Shown: in pieces, positions 1 to 8,098 of the stretch
How the letters are laid out: each line of letters starts with the position of its first letter
Position numbering within the stretch: position 1 is the first letter of the stretch
NCBI GenBank assembly: GCA_958405565.1
Contig: CATYEN010000014.1
Span: forward strand, 1 to 46,064
Length of the DNA stretch: 46,064 nucleotides
Reading direction: 5' to 3'
Source of the DNA: an uncultured Collinsella sp.
Lineage (GTDB): Bacteria; Actinomycetota; Coriobacteriia; Coriobacteriales; Coriobacteriaceae
Made by a program: the position numbers and the translations under genes
Notes under the pieces: model-generated
What the model was told of the DNA's origin: nothing
What the model saw: the letters and a program-made list of their open reading frames with translations, nothing else
The model's database searches: none

Positions 1-695
1 TTGCGGACGTTGTCGTCGTGCAGGAGCTCTTGGCCGGTGCCGGTCATGGTGATCTTGCCGGTCTCGAGCACGTAGCCGCGCGTGGCGATCGAAAGCGCCA
101 TCTGCGCGTTCTGCTCGACCAGAAGCACCGTGGTGCCGGCCTTGTGCAGATCCTCGACAATCTGGAAGATCTGCTCGATCAGAATCGGCGCCAGGCCCAT
201 GGAGGGCTCGTCGAGCATGAGCAGCTTGGGGTTGCTCATAAGGGCGCGACCCATAACGAGCATCTGCTGCTCGCCGCCCGAAAGGGTGCCGGCCACCTGG
301 CGGCGGCGCTCCTTAAGGCGCGGGAACTGCTCGTATACGCGCTCAAGACCCGGGGCTACCGTGGACTTGGGCTGCGTGTAGGCACCCATCTCCAGGTTCT
401 CCTCGACCGTCATCTGCAAAAAGGCGCGACGACCCTCGGGCACCTGAGCCAGGCCCTTGCTCACCAGCTTGTCGGCGGGCGTATGGGTAATATCCTCGCC
501 CATAAACTTGATGGAGCCGGTTTTGGAGCGCAGCAGGCCCGAGACGGTCTTAAGCGTCGTGGACTTGCCGGCGCCGTTGGCACCAATCAGGGCCACGATC
601 TCGCCCTCATTGACGTTAAAGGAGATGTCCTTGATGGCGTGGATGGCGCCGTACCAGACGTTGATGTTGTAGACGGAAAGCATCGGCTCTGCCAT
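1..695 (-). CDS. livF: LivF-type ABC transporter ATPase (partial, C-terminus off the window)
   Basis: This is the second ATPase of the branched-chain amino-acid (LIV/HAAT) importer, acting on the cytoplasmic face with LivG to drive uptake through LivH/LivM. The translation shows Walker A GANGAGKST, the signature LSGGEQQM and Walker B LLMLDEPSMGLAP, followed by the D-loop and a H-loop-equivalent LLVEQN typical of LivF (Gln in place of the usual His). The ATG follows the livG stop codon with no gap, so the two are probably translationally coupled. The frame is open to the window edge; about 231 codons are present, so only a handful of C-terminal residues are missing. It is the last visible gene of the livK-H-M-G-F operon. 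Confidence 0.95.
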   Translation of the reverse strand, partial: MAEPMLSVYNINVWYGAIHAIKDISFNVNEGEIVALIGANGAGKSTTLKTVSGLLRSKTGSIKFMGEDITHTPADKLVSKGLAQVPEGRRAFLQMTVEENLEMGAYTQPKSTVAPGLERVYEQFPRLKERRRQVAGTLSGGEQQMLVMGRALMSNPKLLMLDEPSMGLAPILIEQIFQIVEDLHKAGTTVLLVEQNAQMALSIATRGYVLETGKITMTGTGQELLHDDNVR

Positions 696-1556
696 TTAGT
701 TCTCCCCCTTATCCTGCTTGCCCAGATACGCCTCGATAACGGCGTCGTTGTTCTGGATCTCCTCGGCCGTGCCCTTGGCGATGACCTTGCCAAAGTTAAG
801 CACGCAGATGCCCTCGCAAATGTTCATGACGAGCGACATGTCGTGCTCGATGAGCATGATGGCGATGCCGAAGGTGTCGCGGATCTTGACGATGTTCGCC
901 ATGAGCTCCGCGGTCTCGGACGGGTTCATGCCGGCAGCAGGCTCGTCGAGCAGCAGCAGTTTGGGATTGGTGGCAAGCGCGCGGACGATCTCCAGACGAC
1001 GTTGGGCGCCATAGGGCAGCGAGCCGGCCTGCTCGTTTGCCAAGTGCTCCATATCAAAGATGGACAGCAGCTCCATGGCGCGCTCGTGGGAGGCCTTCTC
1101 GTGCTTCCAATACGTCGGCAGACGCAGCACGCCCTCAAAACCGGAGTAGCGCTCCTGGTTGTGCAGGCCGACCTTAACGTTGTCCTCCACCGTCATGGTG
1201 TTGAACAGGCGGATGTTTTGGAAGGTACGGGCAATGCCCATGCGGTTGACCTGGTAGACCGACTTGCCCGAGGTGTCTTCGCCGTCAAGCAGAATGGTGC
1301 CGTGCGTGGGCTGATACACCTTGGTGAGGAGGTTGAAGACCGTGGTCTTGCCGGCTCCGTTAGGGCCGATGAGACCGGCGATCTCGGTCTTGCCGATGGT
1401 CAGGCTAAAGTCGTCGACTGCCTTAAGGCCGCCGAACTCAATGCCCAGGTGAATGCACTCGAGCGCCGGGCGCTGGCCCAGGTCGCGGTCGGGAACGATG
1501 GCGCCAGAAGGATACGGGACCATCTTGCCCTTGTTGAACTCAAACTTACTGGGCAT
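696..1556 (-). CDS. livG: LivG-type branched-chain amino-acid ABC transporter ATPase
   Basis: First ATPase subunit of the LIV importer (286 aa). Walker A GPNGAGKT lies at residues 64-71, the Q-loop in ARTFQNIRLF, the signature LPYGAQRR, Walker B LLLLDEPAAGMNP and the H-loop LIEHDMSLV, all usual for LivG. The start is the ATG at 1556 because an AGGAGGT ribosome site stands 8 nt before it; an upstream in-frame start at 1583 has no such site. The chosen start lies within the 3' end of livM (11-nt overlap). Compared with E. coli LivG (about 255 aa) there is an extra N-terminal stretch of about 30 residues before the first strand, whose role is unknown. Confidence 0.96.
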   Translation of the reverse strand: MPSKFEFNKGKMVPYPSGAIVPDRDLGQRPALECIHLGIEFGGLKAVDDFSLTIGKTEIAGLIGPNGAGKTTVFNLLTKVYQPTHGTILLDGEDTSGKSVYQVNRMGIARTFQNIRLFNTMTVEDNVKVGLHNQERYSGFEGVLRLPTYWKHEKASHERAMELLSIFDMEHLANEQAGSLPYGAQRRLEIVRALATNPKLLLLDEPAAGMNPSETAELMANIVKIRDTFGIAIMLIEHDMSLVMNICEGICVLNFGKVIAKGTAEEIQNNDAVIEAYLGKQDKGEN

Positions 1557-2625
1557 CGGCTGCCACCTCCTTCTTGGAAGCAAAGCGGTCCTTAATGCGT
1601 GCGAAGAACGCCTTGAGCTGCGGGTTGTTGGTAAAAATCATGACCATGATCAGCACGATGGCGTAGATGAGCATGCGGTAGTCCGAGAACTGGCGGAGCA
1701 GCTCGGGGAGCACCGTGAGCAGCGCCGCAGCGATGACAGAACCGCGCATGTTGCCCAGACCACCCAGGACCACGAACACCAGGATGAGAATCGACGTGTT
1801 GAAGTCGAACTTGGTGGCGGAGAGCTGCGAGAAGTTACCGCCGAAGAGGGCTCCGGCAGCACCGGCGAGGGCAGCGGAAACCACGAAGGCGATCATACGG
1901 TACTGGGTGACGGAGATGCCCACGGACTCGGCAGCGATCTTGTTATCGCGCACGGCCATGATGGCACGACCGGTACGGCTGCGGACCAGGTTGAGCACGA
2001 TCACGAGCGCGACCATGACCAAGATGGCGCCGGCAAGGAAGGTCGAATAGGTCGACACGCCCGAAGCACCCTGGGCACCCTTGATGATGGCGGTGCCGTC
2101 CTCGAGCAGGTGCAGGTCGTCGATCGTGGAGTTGCCCGTGATATTGAAGATCACGTGCAGGCCACGCGAGTCGACGCCCACGATAAGGCAGGTGACGATC
2201 TCTTTGATGATCTCGCCAAAGGCCAGCGTCACGATGGCCAGGTAGTCGCCGCTCAGGCGAAGGACCGGGATGCCGATCAAGAAGCCCAGGATGGCGGCAG
2301 CGATGGCGCCGACCACGATGCTGATGATAAGGCGCATCGGATCGGAGGGAACGGCGCTCTCGAGGGCGACCGCAGTGACGATGCCCGTGTAGGCGCCGAC
2401 ACTCATAAAGCCCGCGTGGCCCAGCGACAGGTCGCCTGCGATACCGACGACGAGATTTAGCGAGAGGGCCATGACGATGTAGGCCGTGATGGGAACCAGC
2501 TGACCGGCGATCATGCGCGGGATCATGTGGTTCGACTGCATAAAGAACACGATGGCGAAGGCCACGATGCACATGGCGTACGTGACAAAGTCGTGACGCG
2601 TCTGCTTGTCTTTAAGAAACTTCAT
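1546..2625 (-). CDS. livM: LivM-type branched-chain amino-acid ABC permease
   Basis: Membrane permease subunit of the LIV importer (359 aa). The protein is a chain of hydrophobic segments with the conserved LivM stretches SLNLVVGIAGDLSLGHAGF and the cytoplasmic EAA-like loop around GRAIMAVRDNKIAAESVGI, which contacts the ATPases. The ATG at 2625 is preceded by AGGTGA at 6 nt; a GTG at 2634, directly behind the livH stop, would add three residues and cannot be excluded. The C-terminus ends in a charged tail (KDRFASKKEVAADAQ). It sits between livH and livG in the usual operon order and pairs with LivH to form the channel. Confidence 0.95.
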   Translation of the reverse strand: MKFLKDKQTRHDFVTYAMCIVAFAIVFFMQSNHMIPRMIAGQLVPITAYIVMALSLNLVVGIAGDLSLGHAGFMSVGAYTGIVTAVALESAVPSDPMRLIISIVVGAIAAAILGFLIGIPVLRLSGDYLAIVTLAFGEIIKEIVTCLIVGVDSRGLHVIFNITGNSTIDDLHLLEDGTAIIKGAQGASGVSTYSTFLAGAILVMVALVIVLNLVRSRTGRAIMAVRDNKIAAESVGISVTQYRMIAFVVSAALAGAAGALFGGNFSQLSATKFDFNTSILILVFVVLGGLGNMRGSVIAAALLTVLPELLRQFSDYRMLIYAIVLIMVMIFTNNPQLKAFFARIKDRFASKKEVAADAQ

Positions 2626-2634
2626 AACGCTCAC

Positions 2635-3516
2635 CTACACCTTCTCGGGGACGTACTTGCCCAAGAGGCCGGCAGGCTTGACGAGCAGGACGATGATCAG
2701 AACACCAAAGACGATGGAGTTGGCAAGGCTCGTGGAAATGTAAGCCTGTGCCATCGCCTCGATGATGCCGATGAGAATGCCACCGACAAAGGCGCCAGGG
2801 ATGGAGCCGATGCCACCGAAGACGGCGGCGTCGAAGGCCTTGATGCCAGGCATGGCGCCCGTCGTGGGCTGCAGGACCGGCGAGTAGGAGCACAGCAGCA
2901 CGCCGGCGATGGCGGCAAGGGCAGAACCGATGGCAAACGTCATCGAGATGGTGCGGTTGACGTTGATGCCCATGAGCTGAGCGGCGGCCTTGTCCTCGGA
3001 CACGGCACGCATGGCCTTGCCCATCTTGGTCTTGCCCGTAAAGAACACCAGTCCGGCCATAATGACCAAGCAGGCGATGATGGTGACGAGCGAGACGGCG
3101 CTCACGTTGTACTTGGCCAAGAACTCGGGCACCGGGAAGGTGACGAGCGAAGTAAAGTTCTTGGGCGTGGCGCCCCACAGGAGCTGGGCGGCGTTCTGCA
3201 GGAAGTAGGACACGCCGATAGCCGTGATCAGAACGGCCAGCGGGCCCGCCTGACGCAGCGGTTTATAGGCCAGGCCCTCGATGAGAACACCGAGAACCGT
3301 GCAGACCGCACAAGAGAGAATTACAGATGCCCAGCCGGGAAGGCCGAGATACGACGTGGCGCAGAACGAGACATAGGCACCGACCATGATGACGTCGCCG
3401 TGAGCGAAGTTCAGCATCTTGGCGATACCGTAGACCATGGTGTAGCCCAACGCGATGATGGCGTAAACGCTGCCCATGGACAGGCCGTTGACCAGGTATT
3501 GGATAAAGACCGTCAT
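2635..3516 (-). CDS. livH: LivH-type branched-chain amino-acid ABC permease
   Basis: Second membrane permease of the LIV importer (293 aa). The N-terminus MTVFIQYLVNGLSMGSVYA and the following ALGYTMVYG-IAKMLNFAHGD are the standard LivH opening, and GKAMRAVSEDKAAAQLMGI is the cytoplasmic coupling loop. The ATG at 3516 has AAGGGGGA 8 nt upstream; the frame stays open further upstream to 3609, but that part is not LivH-like and covers the intergenic hairpins. The stop codon abuts the livM start region. A 139-nt gap with two tandem hairpins separates it from livK upstream, probably lowering permease expression relative to the binding protein. Confidence 0.95.
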   Translation of the reverse strand: MTVFIQYLVNGLSMGSVYAIIALGYTMVYGIAKMLNFAHGDVIMVGAYVSFCATSYLGLPGWASVILSCAVCTVLGVLIEGLAYKPLRQAGPLAVLITAIGVSYFLQNAAQLLWGATPKNFTSLVTFPVPEFLAKYNVSAVSLVTIIACLVIMAGLVFFTGKTKMGKAMRAVSEDKAAAQLMGINVNRTISMTFAIGSALAAIAGVLLCSYSPVLQPTTGAMPGIKAFDAAVFGGIGSIPGAFVGGILIGIIEAMAQAYISTSLANSIVFGVLIIVLLVKPAGLLGKYVPEKV

Positions 3517-3562
3517 GTTCCACATCCCCCTTTCGAATAGGTTTCCAGTTGATGTACGAAAC

Positions 3563-3623
3563 AGGGACGTTACATCGTCCCTAGATACCAAGCAAGCAGG
3601 GAAGGCCAAAACCTCCCCTGCTT
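3563..3623 (-). other. Tandem hairpins between livK and livH
   Basis: Two inverted repeats sit in the livK-livH gap. One pairs 3594-3605 with 3612-3623 (12-bp stem with one mismatch, 6-nt loop). The other pairs 3563-3569 with 3576-3582 (AGGGACG/CGTCCCT, 6-nt loop). In the direction of transcription neither is followed by a run of T, so they do not look like a full terminator. Hairpins at this place in binding-protein operons commonly protect the upstream mRNA from 3' decay, giving more binding protein than permease; that role is inferred here. Confidence 0.6.
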
Positions 3624-3655
3624 GGGATCAAAACCGCTCTATGTAAGGCGGCCTA

Positions 3656-4843
3656 TTAGGCCTGTACGTACTTGCCGTCGGTGATGACGTACGCCGTCGG
3701 GTCCTTCTGAACCTGGCCCTTGTCGTTCCAGGAAAGCTTGCCGGTCAGACCGTCAACGGTGATCTTGAGCATAGCCTCGGGCAGCTTCTCGGCGACCTCG
3801 GTGGGGTCGGCGTCGACACCCAGACCGGCCTCCTTGAGAGCCTCGACCACAGCATGCACGCCGTCGTAGGCGTCGGCGGCAAACTGGTCGGGGATATCGC
3901 CGTACTTATCCTTGTAAGCGTTGACGAAGTCGGCGTTCTTCTCGTCGTCGGCGGAGAACGGGGTCATGAGCAGCAGCCCCTCGGCAAGGGAGGTGTCGAA
4001 GCCCTCCACGCCCAAGATGCCGTCCATGCCGTCGCAGCCCATCATCTTGACGTCGTAGCCCATGTCCTTAGCGTTCTTGAGCAGGACGGACGCCGGCGTG
4101 TAATAGATCGGCGCGAAGATCATGGTGGCGCCGGCCTGCTTGGCCTTGGTCAGCTGGTTGGTAAAGCTCGTGGAGGAGTCGTCCTTAAAGGTCTCCTCGT
4201 CGACGATCTCGAGCTTGGACTCAGCGGCCTGGGCCTTAAAGGCATCGGCAATGCCGGAAGAATAGGCATCGCCAGAGTTATAGAAGAGCACGAACTTCTC
4301 GTCCGCATACTTCTCGGCCAGGAACTTGGCAGCGTTGACGCCCTGGTTGGGGTCGGTAAAGCAAACCTGGAAGACGCAATCCTTGCCCTTGGTGACGTCC
4401 TCGGAAGACGCGGACGGGGTGATCATGAACGTCTCGGGGTCCTTGCCGCACTCGGCGGCAACGGCAACCGATGCGCCCGTGGTGGTCGGGCCGACGAGGG
4501 CCTGCATACCCCAGTCCAGAAGATTATTAAAGGCGTTGACGGCCTTCTCGCCGTCGGCCTGATCGTCCTCGGCCTTGCTGGCAAGCGGAAGCTCCTTGGT
4601 GGAGAAATCCTTGCAGCCAAGCTCGACGGCCTGAGTAACGGACTTGCCATAGGAGGCATTTGCACCGGTCAGCGGGCCGATGGTGCCGATCTTAAACGAA
4701 GCGTCGCTCGAAGCGGAACCGCTATCGCCGCCGTTGGAGGAGCAGCCAGCTAGAATGGACATCGCCCCCAGACCTGCTGCGCTCGCGATAACGCTCCTGC
4801 GATTCATAACAGGGTTCAATGACTTACCGGTGAGGCTCGACAT
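3656..4843 (-). CDS. livK: Branched-chain amino-acid binding lipoprotein (LivK-type), copy 1
   Basis: Substrate-binding lipoprotein (395 aa) of the LIV transporter, anchored outside the membrane in this Gram-positive-type cell. The N-terminus carries a twin-arginine pair (NRRSVIAS) and a lipobox ILAGC, so lipidation at that Cys is expected and Tat export is possible. The Peripla_BP_6 fold is shown by KIGTIGPLTG, ALVGPTTTGASVAVA, MITPSASS and PIYYTPASVLLKNAKDMGYD. The start at 4843 has AGGAGA 5 nt upstream. It is followed by livHMGF on the same strand and preceded by a close paralogue (5115-6281). The exact ligand (Leu/Ile/Val or another amino acid) cannot be read from the sequence. Confidence 0.93.
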   Translation of the reverse strand: MSSLTGKSLNPVMNRRSVIASAAGLGAMSILAGCSSNGGDSGSASSDASFKIGTIGPLTGANASYGKSVTQAVELGCKDFSTKELPLASKAEDDQADGEKAVNAFNNLLDWGMQALVGPTTTGASVAVAAECGKDPETFMITPSASSEDVTKGKDCVFQVCFTDPNQGVNAAKFLAEKYADEKFVLFYNSGDAYSSGIADAFKAQAAESKLEIVDEETFKDDSSTSFTNQLTKAKQAGATMIFAPIYYTPASVLLKNAKDMGYDVKMMGCDGMDGILGVEGFDTSLAEGLLLMTPFSADDEKNADFVNAYKDKYGDIPDQFAADAYDGVHAVVEALKEAGLGVDADPTEVAEKLPEAMLKITVDGLTGKLSWNDKGQVQKDPTAYVITDGKYVQA

Positions 4844-4864
4844 GCGGCTCTCCTCTCAAATCTC

Positions 4865-4885
4865 GTCGGGTTTCGGTTACCCGAC
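4865..4885 (-). promoter_or_regulatory. Perfect 7-bp inverted repeat in the livK leader
   Basis: GTCGGGT at 4865-4871 pairs perfectly with ACCCGAC at 4879-4885 around a 7-nt loop, just upstream of the livK ribosome site. As DNA it could be an operator; as RNA it would form a hairpin close to the ribosome site. Which of the two applies is not determined. Confidence 0.4.
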
Positions 4886-4931
4886 AGGCCATCCTTCGCC
4901 GTGTTCGGCGTTCGCAAAATAGTAGACGCTT

Positions 4932-4959
4932 TAGTTAAGAAAAGTGGCGATTATTTCAA
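4932..4959 (-). promoter_or_regulatory. Candidate sigma-A promoter for livK copy 1
   Basis: On the minus strand, TTGAAA (4959-4954) and TAACTA (4937-4932) are separated by 16 nt, in an AT-rich stretch (about 4915-5080) that stands out from the GC-rich surroundings. The match is moderate and was read by eye. Confidence 0.35.
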
Positions 4960-5083
4960 CTTTTCTTTGGCCTCAGGTTTTTATCCATATTTCTGCGTAT
5001 TTTTACCGCTTTATGCAGGTCTGCCACTTTATTGTGTAAAAGTAATGTTTCCATTCTGTTACAAGCGCTCTCGCCCTGAATAA

Positions 5084-5116
5084 AAGAGCCTCACCGGTTG
5101 CGTTTTATACGCTCTT
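5084..5116 (-). terminator. Possible weak terminator behind livK copy 2
   Basis: On the minus strand, AAGAGC overlapping the stop codon can pair with GCTCTT about 20 nt later, followed by TTATT. The stem is short and the loop large, so termination would be partial at best. Confidence 0.3.
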
Positions 5117-6281
5117 AGGCGGCGATGTACTTGCCGTCCTGAATCACATAGGCCGTAGCGGGCTTCTCGACCTGGCCCTTGTCGTTCCACGTCAACTCGC
5201 CCGTCAGGCCCTCGATCTTGATTTTGCGCATGGCCTTGGCAAGGTCGCCGGCAATGTCGGCGCCGTCGGCCGTAATGTCGATGCCTGCCTTATCGATAGC
5301 CTCGGCGATGGCGTGGACGCAATCGTAGGCGTCGGCGGCAAACTGGTTAGGGGTCTCGTCGTACTCCTCCTTGTATGCCTTGACGAAGTCGGCGTTCTTC
5401 TCGTCGTCGGCGGAGAACGGCGTCATGAGCAGCACGCCCTCGGCAAGCGAGGTGTCGAAGCCCTCCACAGAGAGCAGGCCGTCCATGCCGTCGGTGCCCA
5501 TGAGCGTCATGTCGTAGCCCATGTCCTTGGCGTTCTTGAGCAGAACGGACGCCGGCGTGTAATAAATCGGCGCAAAGATGAGCGTGGCGCCGGCCTCCTT
5601 GGCCTTGGTCAGCTGGTTGGTAAAGCTCGTGGAAGAATCGTCCTTAAAGGTCTCGGTGTCGACGACATCGAGCTTGGATTCCTTGGCCTGCTCGGCAAAG
5701 GCATCGGCAACGCCCGAGCTGTACGTATCGCCGGAGTTGTAGAACAGGGCGATCTTGGCGTCCGCGTACTTTTCGGCCAAGAACTTCGCGGCGCTCGTGC
5801 CCATGGTGGGATCGGTGTAGCAGACCTGGAAGACCGTGGTCTTGTCCTTGGTGACGTCGAGCGACGAGGCAGAAGGCGTGACCATGAGCATGTCGTCGGC
5901 AATCTCGCCCGAGACGGCGACGGCGGCACCGGTGGTGACGGGGCCGACGAGCGCCTGCATGCCCCAGTCGCACAGGGTATTGAAGGCGTTGATGGCCTTC
6001 TCGCCGTCGGCGACGTCGTCCTCGGACTTAAGCGAGAGCTTGAGGTCCTTGGTCGAGAAATCCTTGACGGCGAGCTTGGCACCCTTCTCGACCGAGACGC
6101 CATAGGTTGCCGCGGCACCGGTCAGAGGGCCGATGACACCGATCTTGAATGCGCCGTCTTCATCGGCGGAGCCGCCATCCGAGCCACCCGACGAACAACC
6201 GGCAAGCGCGACGGTGCTACCGAGCGCGGCGGCGCCGGCGAGGAAGTTCCTACGGCTAAGCGTGCTGTTGATGTTGAACAT
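5115..6281 (-). CDS. Branched-chain amino-acid binding lipoprotein (LivK-type), copy 2
   Basis: Paralogue of the neighbouring livK (388 aa) with the same Peripla_BP_6 fold. It starts with a clear Tat-like motif SRRNFLAG and a lipobox VALAGC followed by a Gly/Ser linker. Long stretches match copy 1 almost exactly (DDSSTSFTNQLTKAK, APIYYTPASVLLKNAKDMGY, VEGFDTSLAEG), pointing to tandem duplication. The ATG at 6281 has AAGGGGG 6-7 nt upstream; a longer reading from 6347 is not supported. It has its own leader and a 271-nt gap before copy 1, so it may be expressed separately, letting one LIV permease serve two binding proteins of different specificity. Confidence 0.92.
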   Translation of the reverse strand: MFNINSTLSRRNFLAGAAALGSTVALAGCSSGGSDGGSADEDGAFKIGVIGPLTGAAATYGVSVEKGAKLAVKDFSTKDLKLSLKSEDDVADGEKAINAFNTLCDWGMQALVGPVTTGAAVAVSGEIADDMLMVTPSASSLDVTKDKTTVFQVCYTDPTMGTSAAKFLAEKYADAKIALFYNSGDTYSSGVADAFAEQAKESKLDVVDTETFKDDSSTSFTNQLTKAKEAGATLIFAPIYYTPASVLLKNAKDMGYDMTLMGTDGMDGLLSVEGFDTSLAEGVLLMTPFSADDEKNADFVKAYKEEYDETPNQFAADAYDCVHAIAEAIDKAGIDITADGADIAGDLAKAMRKIKIEGLTGELTWNDKGQVEKPATAYVIQDGKYIAA

Positions 6282-6344
6282 GGTGTCCCCCTTTTCGCTG
6301 GCCGCGGTGCGGCCGTCTTGCGGTACAGGGCAAACCTTATGGTT

Positions 6345-6361
6345 CAAACGTTGACAGTTTG
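6345..6361. promoter_or_regulatory. 17-bp dyad in the livK2/hom divergent intergenic region
   Basis: CAAAC at 6345-6349 and GTTTG at 6357-6361 flank GTTGACA, inside the 249-nt region between the divergently transcribed second binding-protein gene and hom. It could be a regulator site for the binding-protein gene. Only the symmetry supports this. Confidence 0.25.
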
Positions 6362-6471
6362 TTACGGAACTTCGTTTGTAGCGAGCGTGTTTCCAATGTT
6401 TCCGCAGCGTTTCGGGGGTAGCGTTTTGTGCGGCTCCTGTTGCCTGGCAAGCACGCGCCCTCGGTTCACGC

Positions 6472-6477
6472 TAGAAT
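6472..6477 (+). promoter_or_regulatory. Candidate -10 box for hom
   Basis: TAGAAT lies 54 nt before the hom ATG, giving a predicted leader of about 47 nt. No good -35 hexamer is present at 16-18 nt, so the call is tentative. Confidence 0.35.
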
Positions 6478-6530
6478 GCACTCAACCTTATCTGGTCAAT
6501 CATCCATACAGATGCACGAAGGAGCTATCT

Positions 6531-7874
6531 ATGAGCGAACCCCTGCGCACCGTGAACGTCGGCCTGATCGGTCTGGGAACCGTCGGCGGCGGCGTGGCTC
6601 GTCTGATCAAGAGCCACCACGATGAGTACCTGGCCGCCTACGGCATCGACCTTAAGCTGACCCGCGCCTGCGCGCTTGCCTGGGAGCAGGCCGAAGCCGC
6701 CGGTATTGAGCGCGAGGCCTTTACGAGCGACTGGCACGACGTCGTCACCGACCCCGCCGTCGACATCGTCGTCGAGCTGATTGGCGGCGAGCACCCCGCG
6801 ACCGAGATCTTCACCACGGCCTTTGAGAACGGCAAGCACGTCGTCTCCGCCAACAAGGCCCTGCTCGGCCGCCATGTCGAGACGCTTGCAGAGAAGGCGC
6901 GCGAGTGCGGCGTGCAGATCAAATGCGAGGCCAGCTGCGGCGGCGGTATCCCCATCGTCAGCACGCTCGAGCACGACCTGGTGGGCAACAAGATCCTGAC
7001 CATCGCCGGCATCCTCAACGGCACCACCAACTACATCCTGTCGCGCATGGACGCCGAGGGCGCCGATTACGCTGACGTGCTCGCCGACGCCCAGGCCAAG
7101 GGCTACGCCGAGGCCGATCCGTCCGCCGACGTCGACGGCTTCGATGCCGCCAGCAAAACGGCCATCCTCGCCTCCATCGGCTTTGGCACCCGCGTTACCA
7201 CCGACGACGTCTACCAGCAGGGTATCCGTACCATCGGCGCCGAGGACATCGCCCAAGCCCGCGAGCTCGGCTACACCATTAAGCTGCTGGGCATCGCCCG
7301 CAACACCGATGCCGGTGTCGACGTCCGCGTGCACCCCACGCTGATCCCCGCCGACCACATGCTCGCCAAGGTCAACGGCGCCATGAACGCCGTCTACGTA
7401 GTAGGCGACGCTGTGGGCGAGACCATGTTCTACGGTGCCGGCGCAGGCTCCTTCCCCACCGCGAGCGCCGTCGTGGGCGATATCCTGTCGCTGTCCGAGC
7501 AGATCAGCCGCGGCGTGGCACCGCTCCCAGAGATTGAGCCCTATGGCCACAACCTCGCCTTTAAGCCCATGGACGAGCTCCAGACCAAGTACTATGTGCG
7601 CCTGAAGGTTGCCGACCGCGTGGGCGCCCTGTCCGAGACGGTCGATATCTTCGCCAAGCACAACATCTCGATCTCGCTCATCAACCAGGTCGAGGATGGC
7701 AAGTCGGGCGTCAGCGACACCTGCTCGGTCATCTTCCTGACGCACCGCGCGCTCGAGAAGGACGTCCAGGCTGCCGCCGCCGAGCTTGCAGGCGTCGACT
7801 GCGTGGCCGAGGTCGCCAACGTCCTGCGTATCGAGGACGTCGAGGCCTGGACCGAAGGCGTTATGGCCAACTAA
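6531..7874 (+). CDS. hom: Homoserine dehydrogenase
   Basis: NAD(P)-dependent homoserine dehydrogenase (447 aa), which reduces aspartate semialdehyde to homoserine in threonine, methionine and isoleucine synthesis. The Rossmann loop VGLIGLGTVGGGVARL opens the protein, NKALLGRH and CEASCGGGIPI mark the nucleotide/substrate region, LNGTTNYILSRM and ADPSADVDGFDAASK are the family signature, and a C-terminal ACT domain (YYVRLKVADRVGALSE onward) suggests feedback control, usually by threonine. The ATG at 6531 has GAAGGAG at 6 nt. The frame is open far upstream, but that part is antisense to the binding-protein gene. A strong terminator follows, so it appears monocistronic. Confidence 0.97.
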   Translation: MSEPLRTVNVGLIGLGTVGGGVARLIKSHHDEYLAAYGIDLKLTRACALAWEQAEAAGIEREAFTSDWHDVVTDPAVDIVVELIGGEHPATEIFTTAFENGKHVVSANKALLGRHVETLAEKARECGVQIKCEASCGGGIPIVSTLEHDLVGNKILTIAGILNGTTNYILSRMDAEGADYADVLADAQAKGYAEADPSADVDGFDAASKTAILASIGFGTRVTTDDVYQQGIRTIGAEDIAQARELGYTIKLLGIARNTDAGVDVRVHPTLIPADHMLAKVNGAMNAVYVVGDAVGETMFYGAGAGSFPTASAVVGDILSLSEQISRGVAPLPEIEPYGHNLAFKPMDELQTKYYVRLKVADRVGALSETVDIFAKHNISISLINQVEDGKSGVSDTCSVIFLTHRALEKDVQAAAAELAGVDCVAEVANVLRIEDVEAWTEGVMAN

Positions 7875-7906
7875 TCCGGTCTTCGGTATACGGCATATAT
7901 GTTGAG

Positions 7907-7944
7907 GGGCTCCCGTCCGATCTTGGACGGGAGCCCTTTTGTTT
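7907..7944 (+). terminator. Rho-independent terminator of hom
   Basis: A perfect 12-bp stem (7907-7918 with 7925-7936, 6-nt loop) is followed by TTTTGTTT. It ends the hom transcript before the next gene. Confidence 0.92.
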
Positions 7945-8098
7945 GCGCGCTCGGGGCGCATCGGCGTGGCTTACGTTTGAACAACTCGACCGCTCATTGA
8001 CAACAGGGGGTACCGTTCACCGATAAGCGAACGTGCTCGTTTTGGGCCGCCACTATGCTGTGCTGCGTATGTCCACACCCCCGAAGAATGGAGGCACC

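Noticed and set aside
18..1595. A 525-codon plus-strand open frame opposite livF and livG
   Set aside because: It is a shadow of the two ATPase genes, whose Walker and signature motifs are unmistakable on the minus strand.
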